Source: Ramlibacter tataouinensis (lineage in GTDB: Bacteria > Pseudomonadota > Gammaproteobacteria > Burkholderiales > Burkholderiaceae_C). Taken from it: a stretch of DNA of 64,000 nucleotides. The DNA lies in assembly GCF_001580455.1 (NCBI RefSeq), contig NZ_CP010951.1, positions 62,001 through 126,000 on the forward strand, written 5' to 3'. A model generated the notes under the pieces. That model saw only the letters and a list, made by a program, of their open reading frames with translations. It did not search any database and was not told the DNA's origin. Positions 18,198 through 27,753 of this stretch are shown here, piece by piece; positions within the stretch are counted from its first letter, which is position 1, and every line of letters begins with the position of its first letter. The position numbers and the translations under genes are program-made.

Positions 18198-19313
18198 ATG
18201 GCTGAACGAGTGATCCCCCTGGTCGACCGTCGCACGGCGGCCCGCGCGGCGCATGTCCCCGAGCAGGACATCGCCGCCACCGGCCTTTTGGCGGACCGGC
18301 TCGGGCGGCCACTGCACGACCTGCGCATCAGCGTCACCGACCGCTGCAACTTCCGCTGCAGCTATTGCATGCCCAAGGAAGTCTTCGACAAGGACTATAG
18401 CTACCTGCCGCATTCCGCTCTTCTGACATTCGAGGAAATCACGCGCCTGGCCCGCCTGTTCGTGGCGCATGGGGTGCAGAAGCTCCGGCTCACCGGCGGC
18501 GAGCCGCTGCTGCGCAAGAACGTCGAAATCCTGGTCGAGCAACTGGCGGCCCTGCGCACGCCCGCGGGCGAGCCGCTCGATCTGACGCTCACCACCAACG
18601 GTTCGCTGCTGGCGCGCAAGGCCAAGGCCCTGAAGGCGGCCGGGCTCAAGCGCGTGACGGTCAGCCTCGACGGCCTGGACGATGCGGTGTTCCGGCGCAT
18701 GAACGACGTCGATTTCCCGGTGCACGAAGTGCTGGCCGGAATCGACGCGGCACGCGAGGCAGGCCTGGGCCCGATCAAGGTCAACATGGTGGTCAAGCGC
18801 GGCACCAACGAACACGAAATCCTGCCCATGGCCCGGCATTTCCGCGGCTCGGACATCGTGCTGCGCTTCATCGAATACATGGACGTCGGCGCCACCAATG
18901 GCTGGCGCATGGAAGAGGTGATGCCCTCGGCCGAGGTGATCCGCCTGCTGCAGTCCGAGTTTCCACTGGTGCCGCTGTCACCCAGCGCGCCCGGCGAGAC
19001 GGCCGAGCGCTGGGGTTACGCCGATGGTCGCGGGGAAATCGGCGTGATCAGCAGCGTCACCCAGGCCTTCTGCCGCGACTGCAACCGCGCCCGGCTGTCC
19101 ACCGAGGGCCAGGTCTACCTGTGCCTGTTCGCCTCGCAGGGCCATGACCTTCGTGCGCTGCTGCGCGGCGGCGCCAGCGACGCGCAGATCGCCTCCGCGA
19201 TCGCGCACATCTGGCATGGCCGCGAGGACCGCTATTCCGAGTTGCGCGCCAGCATGCCCCCCGAGGCGCAGTCGGGACGGCGGCGCGTCGAGATGAGCTA
19301 CATCGGCGGATGA
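18198..19313 (+). CDS. moaA: GTP 3',8-cyclase (radical SAM) of molybdenum cofactor synthesis
   Basis: 371 aa. The radical SAM cluster CNFRCSYC (Cys50, 54, 57) and the C-terminal [4Fe-4S] ligands (FCRDCNRAR...YLC) are present, and the chain ends in the essential Gly-Gly. It converts GTP to 3',8-cyclo-H2GTP, the first molybdopterin step. It overlaps mobA by ATGA. The 59-bp upstream gap is too short for a Moco riboswitch, and none is seen. Confidence 0.97.
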   Translation: MAERVIPLVDRRTAARAAHVPEQDIAATGLLADRLGRPLHDLRISVTDRCNFRCSYCMPKEVFDKDYSYLPHSALLTFEEITRLARLFVAHGVQKLRLTGGEPLLRKNVEILVEQLAALRTPAGEPLDLTLTTNGSLLARKAKALKAAGLKRVTVSLDGLDDAVFRRMNDVDFPVHEVLAGIDAAREAGLGPIKVNMVVKRGTNEHEILPMARHFRGSDIVLRFIEYMDVGATNGWRMEEVMPSAEVIRLLQSEFPLVPLSPSAPGETAERWGYADGRGEIGVISSVTQAFCRDCNRARLSTEGQVYLCLFASQGHDLRALLRGGASDAQIASAIAHIWHGREDRYSELRASMPPEAQSGRRRVEMSYIGG

Positions 19314-19921
19314 TCGAAGCCTCCTCAGTGACCGGGGTGATCCTCGCGGGCGGGCGCGGCTCGCGCATGGGCGGCGTCGACAAGGGCCTGCAGAACTTCA
19401 ACGGCATGCCGCTCGCGCTGGCGACCCTGCTGCGCCTGCAACCCCAGGTGGGCGAAGTGATGATCAATGCCAACCGCAACCTGGGCGCCTACGAGTCCTT
19501 CGGCGTGCCGGTCTGGCCGGACGTGCTGCCTGACTTCCCGGGGCCGCTGGCGGGCTTCCTCACCGCGCTCGAGCAGTGCCAGACGCCCTGGCTGGTGACC
19601 GTTCCCTGCGACACGCCCTTGTTTCCGCAAGACTTGGTCGAGCGGCTGGCGCAAGCCGCCGAGGCGCAGGGCGCCGACATCGCCATGGCCGCGGCGCGCG
19701 AGGAGGACGGCCAGTTGCGCACCCAGCCGGTGTTCTGCCTGCTGCGGGTGGACCTGCTCGAAAGCCTGGTGAAGTTCACCCAGGCCGGCGGGCGCAAGAT
19801 CGACGCCTGGACCGCCCAGCATCCCACGGCCGTGGTGACCTTCGACGCCCCCGGCGACGACCCGCGGGCATTCTTCAACGCCAACACCCAGGCGGAGTTG
19901 CGCCGGCTGGCAAGCCCATGA
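19310..19921 (+). CDS. mobA: molybdenum cofactor guanylyltransferase
   Basis: 203 aa nucleotidyltransferase that attaches GMP to Mo-molybdopterin to give MGD. The N-terminal signature LAGGRGSRMGGVDKGL and PCDTPLFP (Mg-binding Asp) are clear. It overlaps both moaA (ATGA) and moeA (ATGA), forming a tightly coupled operon. Confidence 0.95.
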   Translation: MIEASSVTGVILAGGRGSRMGGVDKGLQNFNGMPLALATLLRLQPQVGEVMINANRNLGAYESFGVPVWPDVLPDFPGPLAGFLTALEQCQTPWLVTVPCDTPLFPQDLVERLAQAAEAQGADIAMAAAREEDGQLRTQPVFCLLRVDLLESLVKFTQAGGRKIDAWTAQHPTAVVTFDAPGDDPRAFFNANTQAELRRLASP

Positions 19922-21183
19922 AAACGATCGCCGAAATCGCGGCGGAGCTTGCAGGCTACGACCCGCAGGCCCTGAGCGCCGGGGCGGTGAATGAGTTCCT
20001 CGCGCGGCTGGTGCAGCCCGCGCAAGGGGAAGACACCGTGGGCATCTTCGCGGCGCAGGGCCGCGTGCTGGCCCGGGACATCGTCTCCCCCATCAGCGTT
20101 CCGCCGCACGACAACTCGGCGATGGACGGCTACGCCTTCGACGGCGCGCAGTTGCGCGGCCAGGCGCTGACGCTGGAGCTTGCCGGCACCGCGCTCGCCG
20201 GCAAGGCCTGGCAGGGCCAGGTCGGTCCCGGCCAGTGCGTCAAGATCATGACGGGCGCGATCATGCCGGCCGGCCTCGACACCGTGGTGCCGCAGGAGTT
20301 CACCAAGCCCGCAGGCGAAGGACGCATCACCTTCTCCACGGACGTCGTGCGGCCCGGCGACAACCGGCGCCTCATGGGCGAAGACCTGATGCAGGGCAAG
20401 GCTGCCCTGGCGGCCGGCACGCTCCTGGGTCCGGCGGCCTGCGGCCTTTTGGCGAGCCTGGGCATCGCGCAGGTGGCGGTGCGCCGGCGCCTGCGCGTGG
20501 CCTACTTCTCCACCGGCGACGAAATCCTGAGCCTGGGCGAGGCGCCGCGCGAAGGGGCCGTCTACGACAGCAACCGCTATACGGTGCACGGCCTGCTCAC
20601 GCGCCTGGGCTGCGAGGTCATCGACATGGGCGTGGTCCGCGACGACCCGGCCCGGCTGGAGGCCGCGTTTCGCTCAGCCGCCGCCGAGGCCGACGCCATC
20701 ATCACCAGCGGCGGCGTCAGCGTGGGAGAAGCCGACTTCACCAAGGCCATGATGGCCAAACTCGGTGATGTCGCGTTCTGGCGGATTGCGATGCGTCCGG
20801 GCCGTCCCATGGCGGTGGGGCGCATCGGCTCGTCGGTGCTGTTCGGGCTGCCTGGCAATCCGGTCGCCGTCATGGTGACCTTCCTGGCCTTCGTGCGTCC
20901 GGCCTTGCTGAAGATGATGGGCGCAACGGCCGAGCCCACGCCCATGCTGCGGGCGCGCAGCCTCGAAGCCATGCGCAAGAAGCCCGGCCGCACCGAATAC
21001 CAGCGCGGGAGGGTCAGCCGTGCCGCGGACGGCACGCTCCAGGTTCGCACCACGGGCAACCAGGGATCGGGTGTGCTGAGTTCCATGGTGGAAGCCAACG
21101 GGCTGATCGTGCTGAGTCACGCGCAAGGCAACGTGGCAGCAGGCGAGGAAGTGGACGTGTTGATGTTTGATGGCGCGATCTGA
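19918..21183 (+). CDS. moeA: molybdopterin molybdenumtransferase
   Basis: 421 aa. It inserts molybdate into adenylylated molybdopterin. Signatures: PPHDNSAMDGYAF near the N terminus, the active-site region STGDEILSLGEAP, TSGGVSVGEADF, and FGLPGNPVAVMVTF. The ATG at 19918 overlaps mobA. Last gene of moaA-mobA-moeA; moaC, moaE and mogA are not in the window. Confidence 0.96.
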   Translation: MKTIAEIAAELAGYDPQALSAGAVNEFLARLVQPAQGEDTVGIFAAQGRVLARDIVSPISVPPHDNSAMDGYAFDGAQLRGQALTLELAGTALAGKAWQGQVGPGQCVKIMTGAIMPAGLDTVVPQEFTKPAGEGRITFSTDVVRPGDNRRLMGEDLMQGKAALAAGTLLGPAACGLLASLGIAQVAVRRRLRVAYFSTGDEILSLGEAPREGAVYDSNRYTVHGLLTRLGCEVIDMGVVRDDPARLEAAFRSAAAEADAIITSGGVSVGEADFTKAMMAKLGDVAFWRIAMRPGRPMAVGRIGSSVLFGLPGNPVAVMVTFLAFVRPALLKMMGATAEPTPMLRARSLEAMRKKPGRTEYQRGRVSRAADGTLQVRTTGNQGSGVLSSMVEANGLIVLSHAQGNVAAGEEVDVLMFDGAI

Positions 21184-21310
21184 CGTCTGAGCGCGGCGAC
21201 GGATTTTCGAAGTCGTCCTACAGCCCGTCCGGCGGTGGGGTGCGTTGATTAAGGTAGCCGGTGAAATCCGGCTTCAAGCTGTTCAACACATTTCATTTCA
21301 GGAACCGACC

Positions 21311-21640
21311 ATGAGAAAGATCCTTGCTCTCACCGCCGCTTTGTGCCTGGGCCTGTCGGCCCCGGTGTTCGCCCAAACCTCCAGCTCGGGTTCGATGGGC
21401 GCCGCAGGCTCTTCGGGCACTGCCCCGGCAGCTGCTTCCGATGCGGCCAAGGCCGACGTCAAAGCCATGAAGAAGCAGGCGGATGGCGACTACAAGGCCG
21501 CCAAGGAAAAGTGCAAGCCCATGAAGGGCGACGAGCAGAAGGCGTGCGAGAAGGACGCCAAGGCCGCCCACGACAAGGCCCAGGCGGACATCAAGCGCGC
21601 TGAAGCCGACGCCAAGGCCGCCGCCGGCAAGAAGTCCTAA
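21311..21640 (+). CDS. small exported Lys/Ala-rich protein
   Basis: 109 aa. The signal peptide (about 1-20, cleavage near VFAQ) is followed by a Ser/Gly/Ala segment and then a highly charged helical region with repeats of K/A/D (KADVKAMKKQADGDYKAAKEKC) that could form a coiled coil; only two Cys are left in the mature protein. AGGAA precedes the ATG by 7 nt. Similar small exported proteins occur in Burkholderiales without known function. Confidence 0.75.
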   Translation: MRKILALTAALCLGLSAPVFAQTSSSGSMGAAGSSGTAPAAASDAAKADVKAMKKQADGDYKAAKEKCKPMKGDEQKACEKDAKAAHDKAQADIKRAEADAKAAAGKKS

Positions 21641-21652
21641 GCTGGACTGAAT

Positions 21653-21758
21653 ACCCGCTCGCACTGCTCATGCAGTGCGAACGGGGTGAAAACCGTGCCG
21701 CTCCAGGCGCGCGACGTCGCCAGGGCACGAGCGCAACGACGACTGGCGCGGTTTTGAC
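21653..21758. other. structured convergent intergenic region
   Basis: Between the small exported gene and the convergent BNR gene are two nested structures: a hairpin TCGCACTGC (21659-21667)/GCAGTGCGA (21672-21680), extended by CCCG/CGGG, and a 14-nt inverted repeat GTGAAAACCGTGCC (21686-21699)/GGCGCGGTTTTGAC (21745-21758). The second ends in TTTT on the plus strand and could act as a long-loop terminator for either gene, or mark a small RNA. Confidence 0.45.
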
Positions 21759-21764
21759 CTCGTT

Positions 21765-22859
21765 CTAGCCCATCCGGACCACGGCGATGGGTGGCAAGTC
21801 GCGCGACAGGCACTGCCAGGTCGTGCCCTCATCCTCGCTGACCCACAGTCCGCCGGTGGTGGAACCCATCGCCAGGATGGTGCCGTCGTGGCTCACCGCC
21901 AGCGCGTGGCGATAGACCAGGTGATAGGCGTCGTGCTGGGGTAGGCCCTGCCGGCGCACGTGGAACGAGGCGCCGCCATCCAGCGTCTCGGTGACCACCA
22001 TCCGGCCGTCCACCGGGACGCGCTGCGCATCCGAGTGCGCCGGCACGAACCAGGCGCGGTGAGGATTCGACGGATGCGCGGCCACCGCGAACCCGAAGCC
22101 GCTCGGAACCGGCGCCGGGAGCCGGCGCCAGTTCATGCCGCGGTCGGTGGAGCGGTACAGCCCGCCGTGGTGCTGCACCCAGAACACGTCCGGATGCGCC
22201 AGGCATTGGGCCATCCGGTGCACGTCCTGGATGTTGGGGTCTTCGCGCCGCTCGGGCGGCATGAAGTCGGAGACCATGCCGGTTGACGTGTTGGCCCAGG
22301 TTTCGCCGGCATCGCGTGTCTGCCACACGCCGCCGCAGGAGATGGCCACCGTCACGTGGTTCGCATCACGCGGATCGACCGCGATCGAATGAATGCCCGG
22401 ATGGTCGTAGCCGCCGCCGAACCACTCCTTGCGTTCGGGCCGCAGCCACAGGCTCTCGACCAGCTGCCAGCTCGCGCCGCCGTCGGCCGACTTGAACAGC
22501 CCCGCGGGCAGGCAGCCTGCCCACAAGGTGCCCGGCCCGGCTTCCAGGCCCCACACCATGTCCACCGACCAGGGCATGGCGTCGTCCTTCCACTCGCCTT
22601 CGGTCGGCTTGGGCGGGAACGCCGGCGCCGCGATTTCATTCCAGCTGGCGCCTTCGTCCTCGCTCTTCCAGAGCTTGACGCCGAAATGGCCGAGCCGCAG
22701 GGCCGCGTAGCAGGCGCGGCCGGCCGGGTCCAACGCGACCTGGGTCACGGGTTCGCCGGGAAAGTGCGGCGCGCCGAGCTTCCAGCCCGTTGCATTCTTG
22801 TGGACCGCGAACAGGCCCTTGCGTGTTCCGACCCAGATGACGGGCTGTGCAGCAGGCAT
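21765..22859 (-). CDS. BNR-repeat (sialidase-like/VPS10-type) beta-propeller protein
   Basis: 364 aa, no signal peptide visible. Six BNR-like turns (SEDEGASW, SADGGASW, TRDAGETW, STDRGMNW, TLDGGASF, SEDEGTTW) are spaced along the chain as in beta-propellers. Proteins like this are often labelled exo-alpha-sialidase, but catalytic residues were not verified and a scaffold role is equally likely. The ATG at 22859 lies 4 nt after the ThiS/MoaD-like stop, so the two are coupled. Confidence 0.8.
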   Translation of the reverse strand: MPAAQPVIWVGTRKGLFAVHKNATGWKLGAPHFPGEPVTQVALDPAGRACYAALRLGHFGVKLWKSEDEGASWNEIAAPAFPPKPTEGEWKDDAMPWSVDMVWGLEAGPGTLWAGCLPAGLFKSADGGASWQLVESLWLRPERKEWFGGGYDHPGIHSIAVDPRDANHVTVAISCGGVWQTRDAGETWANTSTGMVSDFMPPERREDPNIQDVHRMAQCLAHPDVFWVQHHGGLYRSTDRGMNWRRLPAPVPSGFGFAVAAHPSNPHRAWFVPAHSDAQRVPVDGRMVVTETLDGGASFHVRRQGLPQHDAYHLVYRHALAVSHDGTILAMGSTTGGLWVSEDEGTTWQCLSRDLPPIAVVRMG

Positions 22860-22863
22860 GGAA

Positions 22864-23133
22864 TCAACCTCCCGTGAGCGCTTGGATGACGTGGACCTTG
22901 TCGCCGGGCTCGAGCGCGATGTCCAGCCGCGAGCGGTCGGCGATCTGGCGGGCGTTGACGAACACCGCCACGTGCTTGCGCACCGCGCCCTGCTCGTCGA
23001 GCACATAGTGGCGCATCGCAGGCGCCGCCTCGAACGCGCGGGCCAGCGCGTCGCCCAGCGTCGCCGCGCTCACCTGCTGGGGCGGGCACGGCACGTGGCG
23101 GGTGAGAGCCGGGGCGAATTCGACGAACGGCAC
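22864..23133 (-). CDS. MoaD/ThiS family ubiquitin-like protein
   Basis: 89 aa beta-grasp protein ending in the Gly-Gly needed for adenylylation and sulfur transfer or protein conjugation (KVHVIQALTGG). The conserved DEQGAVRKHVAVFVN and LEPGDKV patterns fit MoaD/ThiS/SAMP-like proteins. It sits 25 bp after the RND permease gene and 4 bp before the BNR gene. The moaA operon nearby is on the other strand and no moaE is present, so a role in Moco synthesis is not assured. Confidence 0.85.
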   Translation of the reverse strand: MPFVEFAPALTRHVPCPPQQVSAATLGDALARAFEAAPAMRHYVLDEQGAVRKHVAVFVNARQIADRSRLDIALEPGDKVHVIQALTGG

Positions 23134-23158
23134 CGGCGCATTATTGCGCCGGCCCGGT

Positions 23159-26100
23159 TTACTTCGCGACGAGATCCGGGTGGATCTGCTCTTCCGCAGC
23201 CGCGTGGTTGGCGCCCGGCACCTTGCTGCGCGCGAACAGCAGGTACATGGTCGGCACGACGAAGATCGTGAGCAGCGTGCCCAGGGACATGCCGCCGACG
23301 ATCACCCAGCCGATCTGGATGCGGCTTTCGGCGCCGGCGCCGGTCGCCGTCGCCAGCGGCACGGCGCCCAGCACCATGGCGCCGGTGGTCATCAGGATCG
23401 GGCGCAGGCGCTGCGAAGCGGCTTTGACCACGGCGTCGACGATTTCCATGCCCTGCTCGCGCAGCTGGTTGGCGAATTCGACGATCAGGATGCCGTGCTT
23501 GGTGATCAGGCCCACCAGGGTGATCAACCCGATCTGCGAGTACACGTTGAGCGACCCGCCCGAGAGCTTGAGCGCCAGCAAAGCGCCGATCATCGACAGC
23601 GGCACCGACAGCATGATCACCAGCGGGTCCACGAAGCTTTCGAACTGCGCCGCCAGCACCAGGAAGATGAACAGCAGGGCCAGCACGAACACGATCGCCA
23701 GCGCGCCTTGCGAGGCTTTGAACTCGCGCGAGGTGCCGTTCAGGTCGGTGGTGTAGCCGGGTTTGAGCACCTTGGACGCCGTCTGGTCCATGTACTGCAG
23801 GGCCTGACCGAGCGAATAGTCGGGGGCCAGGTTGGCGGTGATGGACACCGAGCGGCGCTGCCCGAAGTGGTTGAGCTCGCGCGGGCTCACGCTTTCGCGC
23901 ACCTTCACCAGCGCCGACAGCGGCACCATGGTGTCGTTTCGGCCGCGCACGTTGATGCTGTCGATGTTTTCGGGCGTGGTGCGGCCGCGCGGCTCGGTCT
24001 GCACGATCACGTCGTACTGCTCGGCATCGCGCTTGTAGCGCGTCACCTGCCGTCCGCCCAGCATGGTCTCCAGCGCCTTGGCCACCACCTGCACGCTCAC
24101 GCCCATGTCGGCGGCCTTTTCGCGATCGACCTCGATGCGCAGTTCGGGCTTGTTCAGGCGCAGGTCGACGTCCGGCGAGACGATCCCGGGGTTCTTCGCC
24201 ATCTCGTCGAGGAACTCGCGGACCACGCGGTTGAGGTTCTCGTAGCTGTCGGAGGTCTGGATCACGAAGTTCAGCGGCCGCTCGCGGAAGCCCTGGCCCA
24301 GCGACGGCGGCGTGATCGGGAAGGCATTGACGCCCGGCAGCACGTTGAACTTGGGGCCCATCTCGCGCGCCAGCTCCAGCGTCGTGCGCTTGCGGTTCTC
24401 CCAATCCACCGTGCGGTAGACCACGCTGGCCTGCGACACCGTCGGGTTGCCGACGTTGCCGAAAATGCGGTCGAACTCGGGGTATTCCTGCCCGAGCTTC
24501 TCGAGCGCCTGCGCGTAGCGGTCGGTGTAGTCCAGCGTCGAGCCGTCGGGCGCGTTCACGGTCGCCAGGATCGTGCCGCGGTCTTCCAGCGGCGAGAGTT
24601 CCTGCTTCATGGTCGGCCAGATCGAGGCGATCGCCAGCGCGCTGGCGAGCATCACGCCGATGACGATCCAGCGCGCCTGCAGCAACCGGCCCGCCGGCCC
24701 GGTGCCGCCACGGCGCGCCAGCAGCACCCAGCGCAGCGCCCGCGCATAGCCGTTCGACAGGGCTGTGAGCCAGCGCTCCATGTGGCTGTCGAACCAGGTC
24801 GGGTTCGGGTTGTGCCGCAGCAGCTGCGAGCACATCATGGGCGTCAGCGTCAGCGCCACGAAGCCCGACACCAGCACCGCGCCGGCCAGCGCCAGGGCGA
24901 ACTCCACGAACAGGCGCCCGGTGCGACCCGGCGTGAACGCCAGCGGGGCGTACACCGCCACCAGCGTGAAGGTCATGGTGATCACGGCGAAGCCGATCTC
25001 GCGCGCACCCTTGATAGCCGCTGCGAAAGGCTTCATGCCTTCCTCGATGTGCCGGAAGATGTTCTCCAGCATCACGATCGCATCGTCCACTACCAGGCCG
25101 ATGGCCAGCACCAGAGCCAGCAGGGTCAGGGTGTTGATCGTGAAGCCGAACAGCGCCATCAGCGCGAAGGTGCCGACCAGGCTCACCGGGATGGTGACGA
25201 TCGGGATGATGGAGGCGCGCACCGTTCGCAGGAACACGAAGATCACCAGCGCCACCAGCACGATGGCCTCCGTGATGGTGTGATAGACGTTCTTGACCGA
25301 GCGGTCGATGAACAGCGAGTTGTCGTTGGCGATCTCGATGTTGACGTCCGGCGGCAGGTCGGCCTTCAGCTTGGGGATCATGTCGCGCACGCCCTCCGAC
25401 AGCGTGAGCGGATTGGCGGTGGCCTGGCGGATCACGCCGGCGGAGATCGCGCGACGGCCGTTCAGGCGCACGGCGCTGCGCTCGTCGGCGGCGCCCTCCT
25501 CCACCCGCGCCACGTCGCGCACCTTGACCGGGAAGCCGTTGACGCTCTTGATCACGATCTCGCGGAACTGCGCCGGCTGCACCAGGTCGGTCTGCGAAGT
25601 GACGCTGAACTCGCGCTGCTGCGACTCGATGCGGCCGGCCGGCAACTCGAGGTTGCTGCGCGCGATCGCCTCCTCCACGTCCTGGGTGGTCAGGCGGAAG
25701 CCGGCCAGCTTGTCGGGGTCGAGCCAGACCCGCATGGCGTACTTGCGTTCGCCGTAGATGCGCACGTCCGCCACGCCGGTCACGGTCTGCAGCCGCGACT
25801 TGACGATGCGGGTGACCAGGTCGTTGATCTGCAGCGGGCTGAGCGTGTCGCTGGTGAAGGCCAGCCAGATCACCGGGAAGGCATCGGCCTCCACCTTGGC
25901 GATCACCGGCTCGTCGATGGACTGCGGCAGCCGGTTGCGCACGCGCGAGGTGCGGTCGCGCACCTCCGCCGCGGCAGCGTCGGCATCCTTCTCGAGCCGG
26001 AAACGCACCGAGATCTGGCTCTGCTCGGCCCGGCTGATCGAGGTGATCACGTCCACCGCGTCGATGCCGGCGATGGAGTCTTCCAGCGGTTTGGTGACCT

Positions 26101-26284
26101 GCGACTCGATCACTTCAGCCGAGGCGCCGGGGTAGCGGACGCTCACCGTCACCACCGGCTCGTCGATCTTCGGGTACTCGCGGACCGACAGGCGGTTGAA
26201 GCTGACCAGCCCGACCAGGACCACCAGCAGGGACAGCACCGTCGCGAAGACGGGCCGCCGGATGGATATCTCAGGCAGTTGCAT
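23159..26284 (-). CDS. RND efflux transporter permease, HAE1-like
   Basis: 1041 aa inner-membrane drug/proton antiporter with twelve membrane spans and two large periplasmic loops. The N terminus (PEISIRRPVFATVLSLLVVLVG) and the TM4 proton-relay motif GLVVDDAIVMLENI match AcrB/MexF-type pumps. It begins 9 bp after the MFP gene. No outer-membrane channel gene follows, so the pump probably uses a channel encoded elsewhere. Substrate unknown. Confidence 0.95.
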   Translation of the reverse strand: MQLPEISIRRPVFATVLSLLVVLVGLVSFNRLSVREYPKIDEPVVTVSVRYPGASAEVIESQVTKPLEDSIAGIDAVDVITSISRAEQSQISVRFRLEKDADAAAAEVRDRTSRVRNRLPQSIDEPVIAKVEADAFPVIWLAFTSDTLSPLQINDLVTRIVKSRLQTVTGVADVRIYGERKYAMRVWLDPDKLAGFRLTTQDVEEAIARSNLELPAGRIESQQREFSVTSQTDLVQPAQFREIVIKSVNGFPVKVRDVARVEEGAADERSAVRLNGRRAISAGVIRQATANPLTLSEGVRDMIPKLKADLPPDVNIEIANDNSLFIDRSVKNVYHTITEAIVLVALVIFVFLRTVRASIIPIVTIPVSLVGTFALMALFGFTINTLTLLALVLAIGLVVDDAIVMLENIFRHIEEGMKPFAAAIKGAREIGFAVITMTFTLVAVYAPLAFTPGRTGRLFVEFALALAGAVLVSGFVALTLTPMMCSQLLRHNPNPTWFDSHMERWLTALSNGYARALRWVLLARRGGTGPAGRLLQARWIVIGVMLASALAIASIWPTMKQELSPLEDRGTILATVNAPDGSTLDYTDRYAQALEKLGQEYPEFDRIFGNVGNPTVSQASVVYRTVDWENRKRTTLELAREMGPKFNVLPGVNAFPITPPSLGQGFRERPLNFVIQTSDSYENLNRVVREFLDEMAKNPGIVSPDVDLRLNKPELRIEVDREKAADMGVSVQVVAKALETMLGGRQVTRYKRDAEQYDVIVQTEPRGRTTPENIDSINVRGRNDTMVPLSALVKVRESVSPRELNHFGQRRSVSITANLAPDYSLGQALQYMDQTASKVLKPGYTTDLNGTSREFKASQGALAIVFVLALLFIFLVLAAQFESFVDPLVIMLSVPLSMIGALLALKLSGGSLNVYSQIGLITLVGLITKHGILIVEFANQLREQGMEIVDAVVKAASQRLRPILMTTGAMVLGAVPLATATGAGAESRIQIGWVIVGGMSLGTLLTIFVVPTMYLLFARSKVPGANHAAAEEQIHPDLVAK

Positions 26285-26293
26285 GGACCGCCT

Positions 26294-27610
26294 TCAGGTG
26301 CGCCGCGCTGGCTCGGGGTTGCCGGGGCGCGGCGCGGGCAGCGCGGCCGCCGCGCAGGGATCGAGGCCCTTCGCCGCCGCGGCCGCCGTCTTGGCCAGCG
26401 CCGGGCTGGCCAGCGGAGCGCTGGCAGCCGCCGGCGTAGCCGCTGCGGATGCGGCGGAGGCCGCGCCGTTGGCGGCGGCCGCACCGCCGGGCTTTTGGCC
26501 GACGTTCAGGATGCGCACGGGCATCCCGTCCTTCTGGACGCGCTGGTGCCCTGCGGTGATGACGACATCGCCGGCTTGCAGTCCCTCGATGATCTCGACA
26601 CGGCCCGGCTGCCGCAGGCCGACTTTCACTTCGATGCGCTGCGCGGTCTTGGTGTCCTGGTCCGGCCCGTCGACCAGGCGGTAGACGTACTGCTTGCCCT
26701 GCTGCGGAACGATGGCTTCCTCGGGCACCACGCGCGCGTTGTCGCGTTCGCCGAAGACCGCCGTGACTCGCGCGAACATGCCGGGACGCAGCATCAGTTT
26801 GCGGTTGTCGATGCAACTGCGGATCGCCACCGAGCGGCCGTCCGAATCCACCGCCGGATCGATCGCCTGCAGCACCGCGGAAAACTTGTGGCCGGGCAGC
26901 GCATCGACTTCGACGATCGCCCGCTGGCCGCGCTGGACCTTGGTCTGGAAGCGTTCGGGCAGGCGGAAGTCGACGAAGATCGCGTCGATGTCCTCGATGT
27001 TGACGATTTCGGCGCCGTCCTTCAGGTAGTCGCCGACGTTGACGCTGCGGATGCCGGCGATGCCGTCGAAGGGCGCGACGATGCGCATGCGCGCGGCCGT
27101 CGCCTGCGCAAGCGCCAGCTTGGCCTCGGCCACCTGCAGGTTGGCGGCGCTTTCGTCCACCGCGCGCTGCGCGATGAAGTTCTGGGCTACCAGCTCCTGG
27201 TTGCGCTTGTGGTTGGCGCGCGCGATCGACAGTTCGGCCTGCGCCTGCTGCACCTGCGCCGCCGTCAGCTGGTCGTCCAGCTGCACCAGCAGCTGTCCCC
27301 TCTGGACGCGGTCGCCGTCGCGGAAATTCAGGCGCGTGACGCGCCCGCTGACTTCCGGCTTGAGCACCACGCCCTGGCGCGAACGCAGGCTGCCGACCGC
27401 CTGCGCGTCATCGGTGAGCCGGACGACTTCGACACGCGCGACTTCCACCGCAGGCGCCTTGCCGCCGTTGGCGGCGCTCCCGGGGGCAGCCGAGGAAGCG
27501 GCCGCCGGGTCGACGGGCGGCTTGGCCGGCTTGTTCTGATACCACCAGGCAGCGCCAGACGCGGCCGCGATGCCGGCTGCGGCGACGACGGAGTAGATTG
27601 CTTTCGACAT
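26294..27610 (-). CDS. RND efflux periplasmic adaptor (membrane fusion protein)
   Basis: 438 aa. An N-terminal hydrophobic anchor (about 5-24) is followed by a lipoyl half-motif (VLKPEVSGRVTRLNFRDGDRVQRGQ), an alpha-helical hairpin, the second lipoyl half (RIVAPFDGIAGIRSVNVGDYL) and a beta-barrel domain. The last 70 residues are Ala/Pro-rich and low complexity. It pairs with the RND permease 9 bp downstream. Confidence 0.94.
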   Translation of the reverse strand: MSKAIYSVVAAAGIAAASGAAWWYQNKPAKPPVDPAAASSAAPGSAANGGKAPAVEVARVEVVRLTDDAQAVGSLRSRQGVVLKPEVSGRVTRLNFRDGDRVQRGQLLVQLDDQLTAAQVQQAQAELSIARANHKRNQELVAQNFIAQRAVDESAANLQVAEAKLALAQATAARMRIVAPFDGIAGIRSVNVGDYLKDGAEIVNIEDIDAIFVDFRLPERFQTKVQRGQRAIVEVDALPGHKFSAVLQAIDPAVDSDGRSVAIRSCIDNRKLMLRPGMFARVTAVFGERDNARVVPEEAIVPQQGKQYVYRLVDGPDQDTKTAQRIEVKVGLRQPGRVEIIEGLQAGDVVITAGHQRVQKDGMPVRILNVGQKPGGAAAANGAASAASAAATPAAASAPLASPALAKTAAAAAKGLDPCAAAALPAPRPGNPEPARRT

Positions 27611-27753
27611 GAATTGCGTGAGGCACGCCCGGGGACGTCTTCTGGTTATCGCTGTGAAACCAGGCTGCCAATGTATCAGCGCGTACGCGAACGCGACATT
27701 GTGGACCGCCCTAATGCCCAGTCCCGGCAGGGACAGGCGGCTTTACTCCAGCT

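Noticed and set aside
22864..23133. Calling the GG-ending protein moaD
   Set aside because: moaE is absent and the moaA operon is on the other strand; the pairing with a BNR protein suggests a different role, so no symbol was given.
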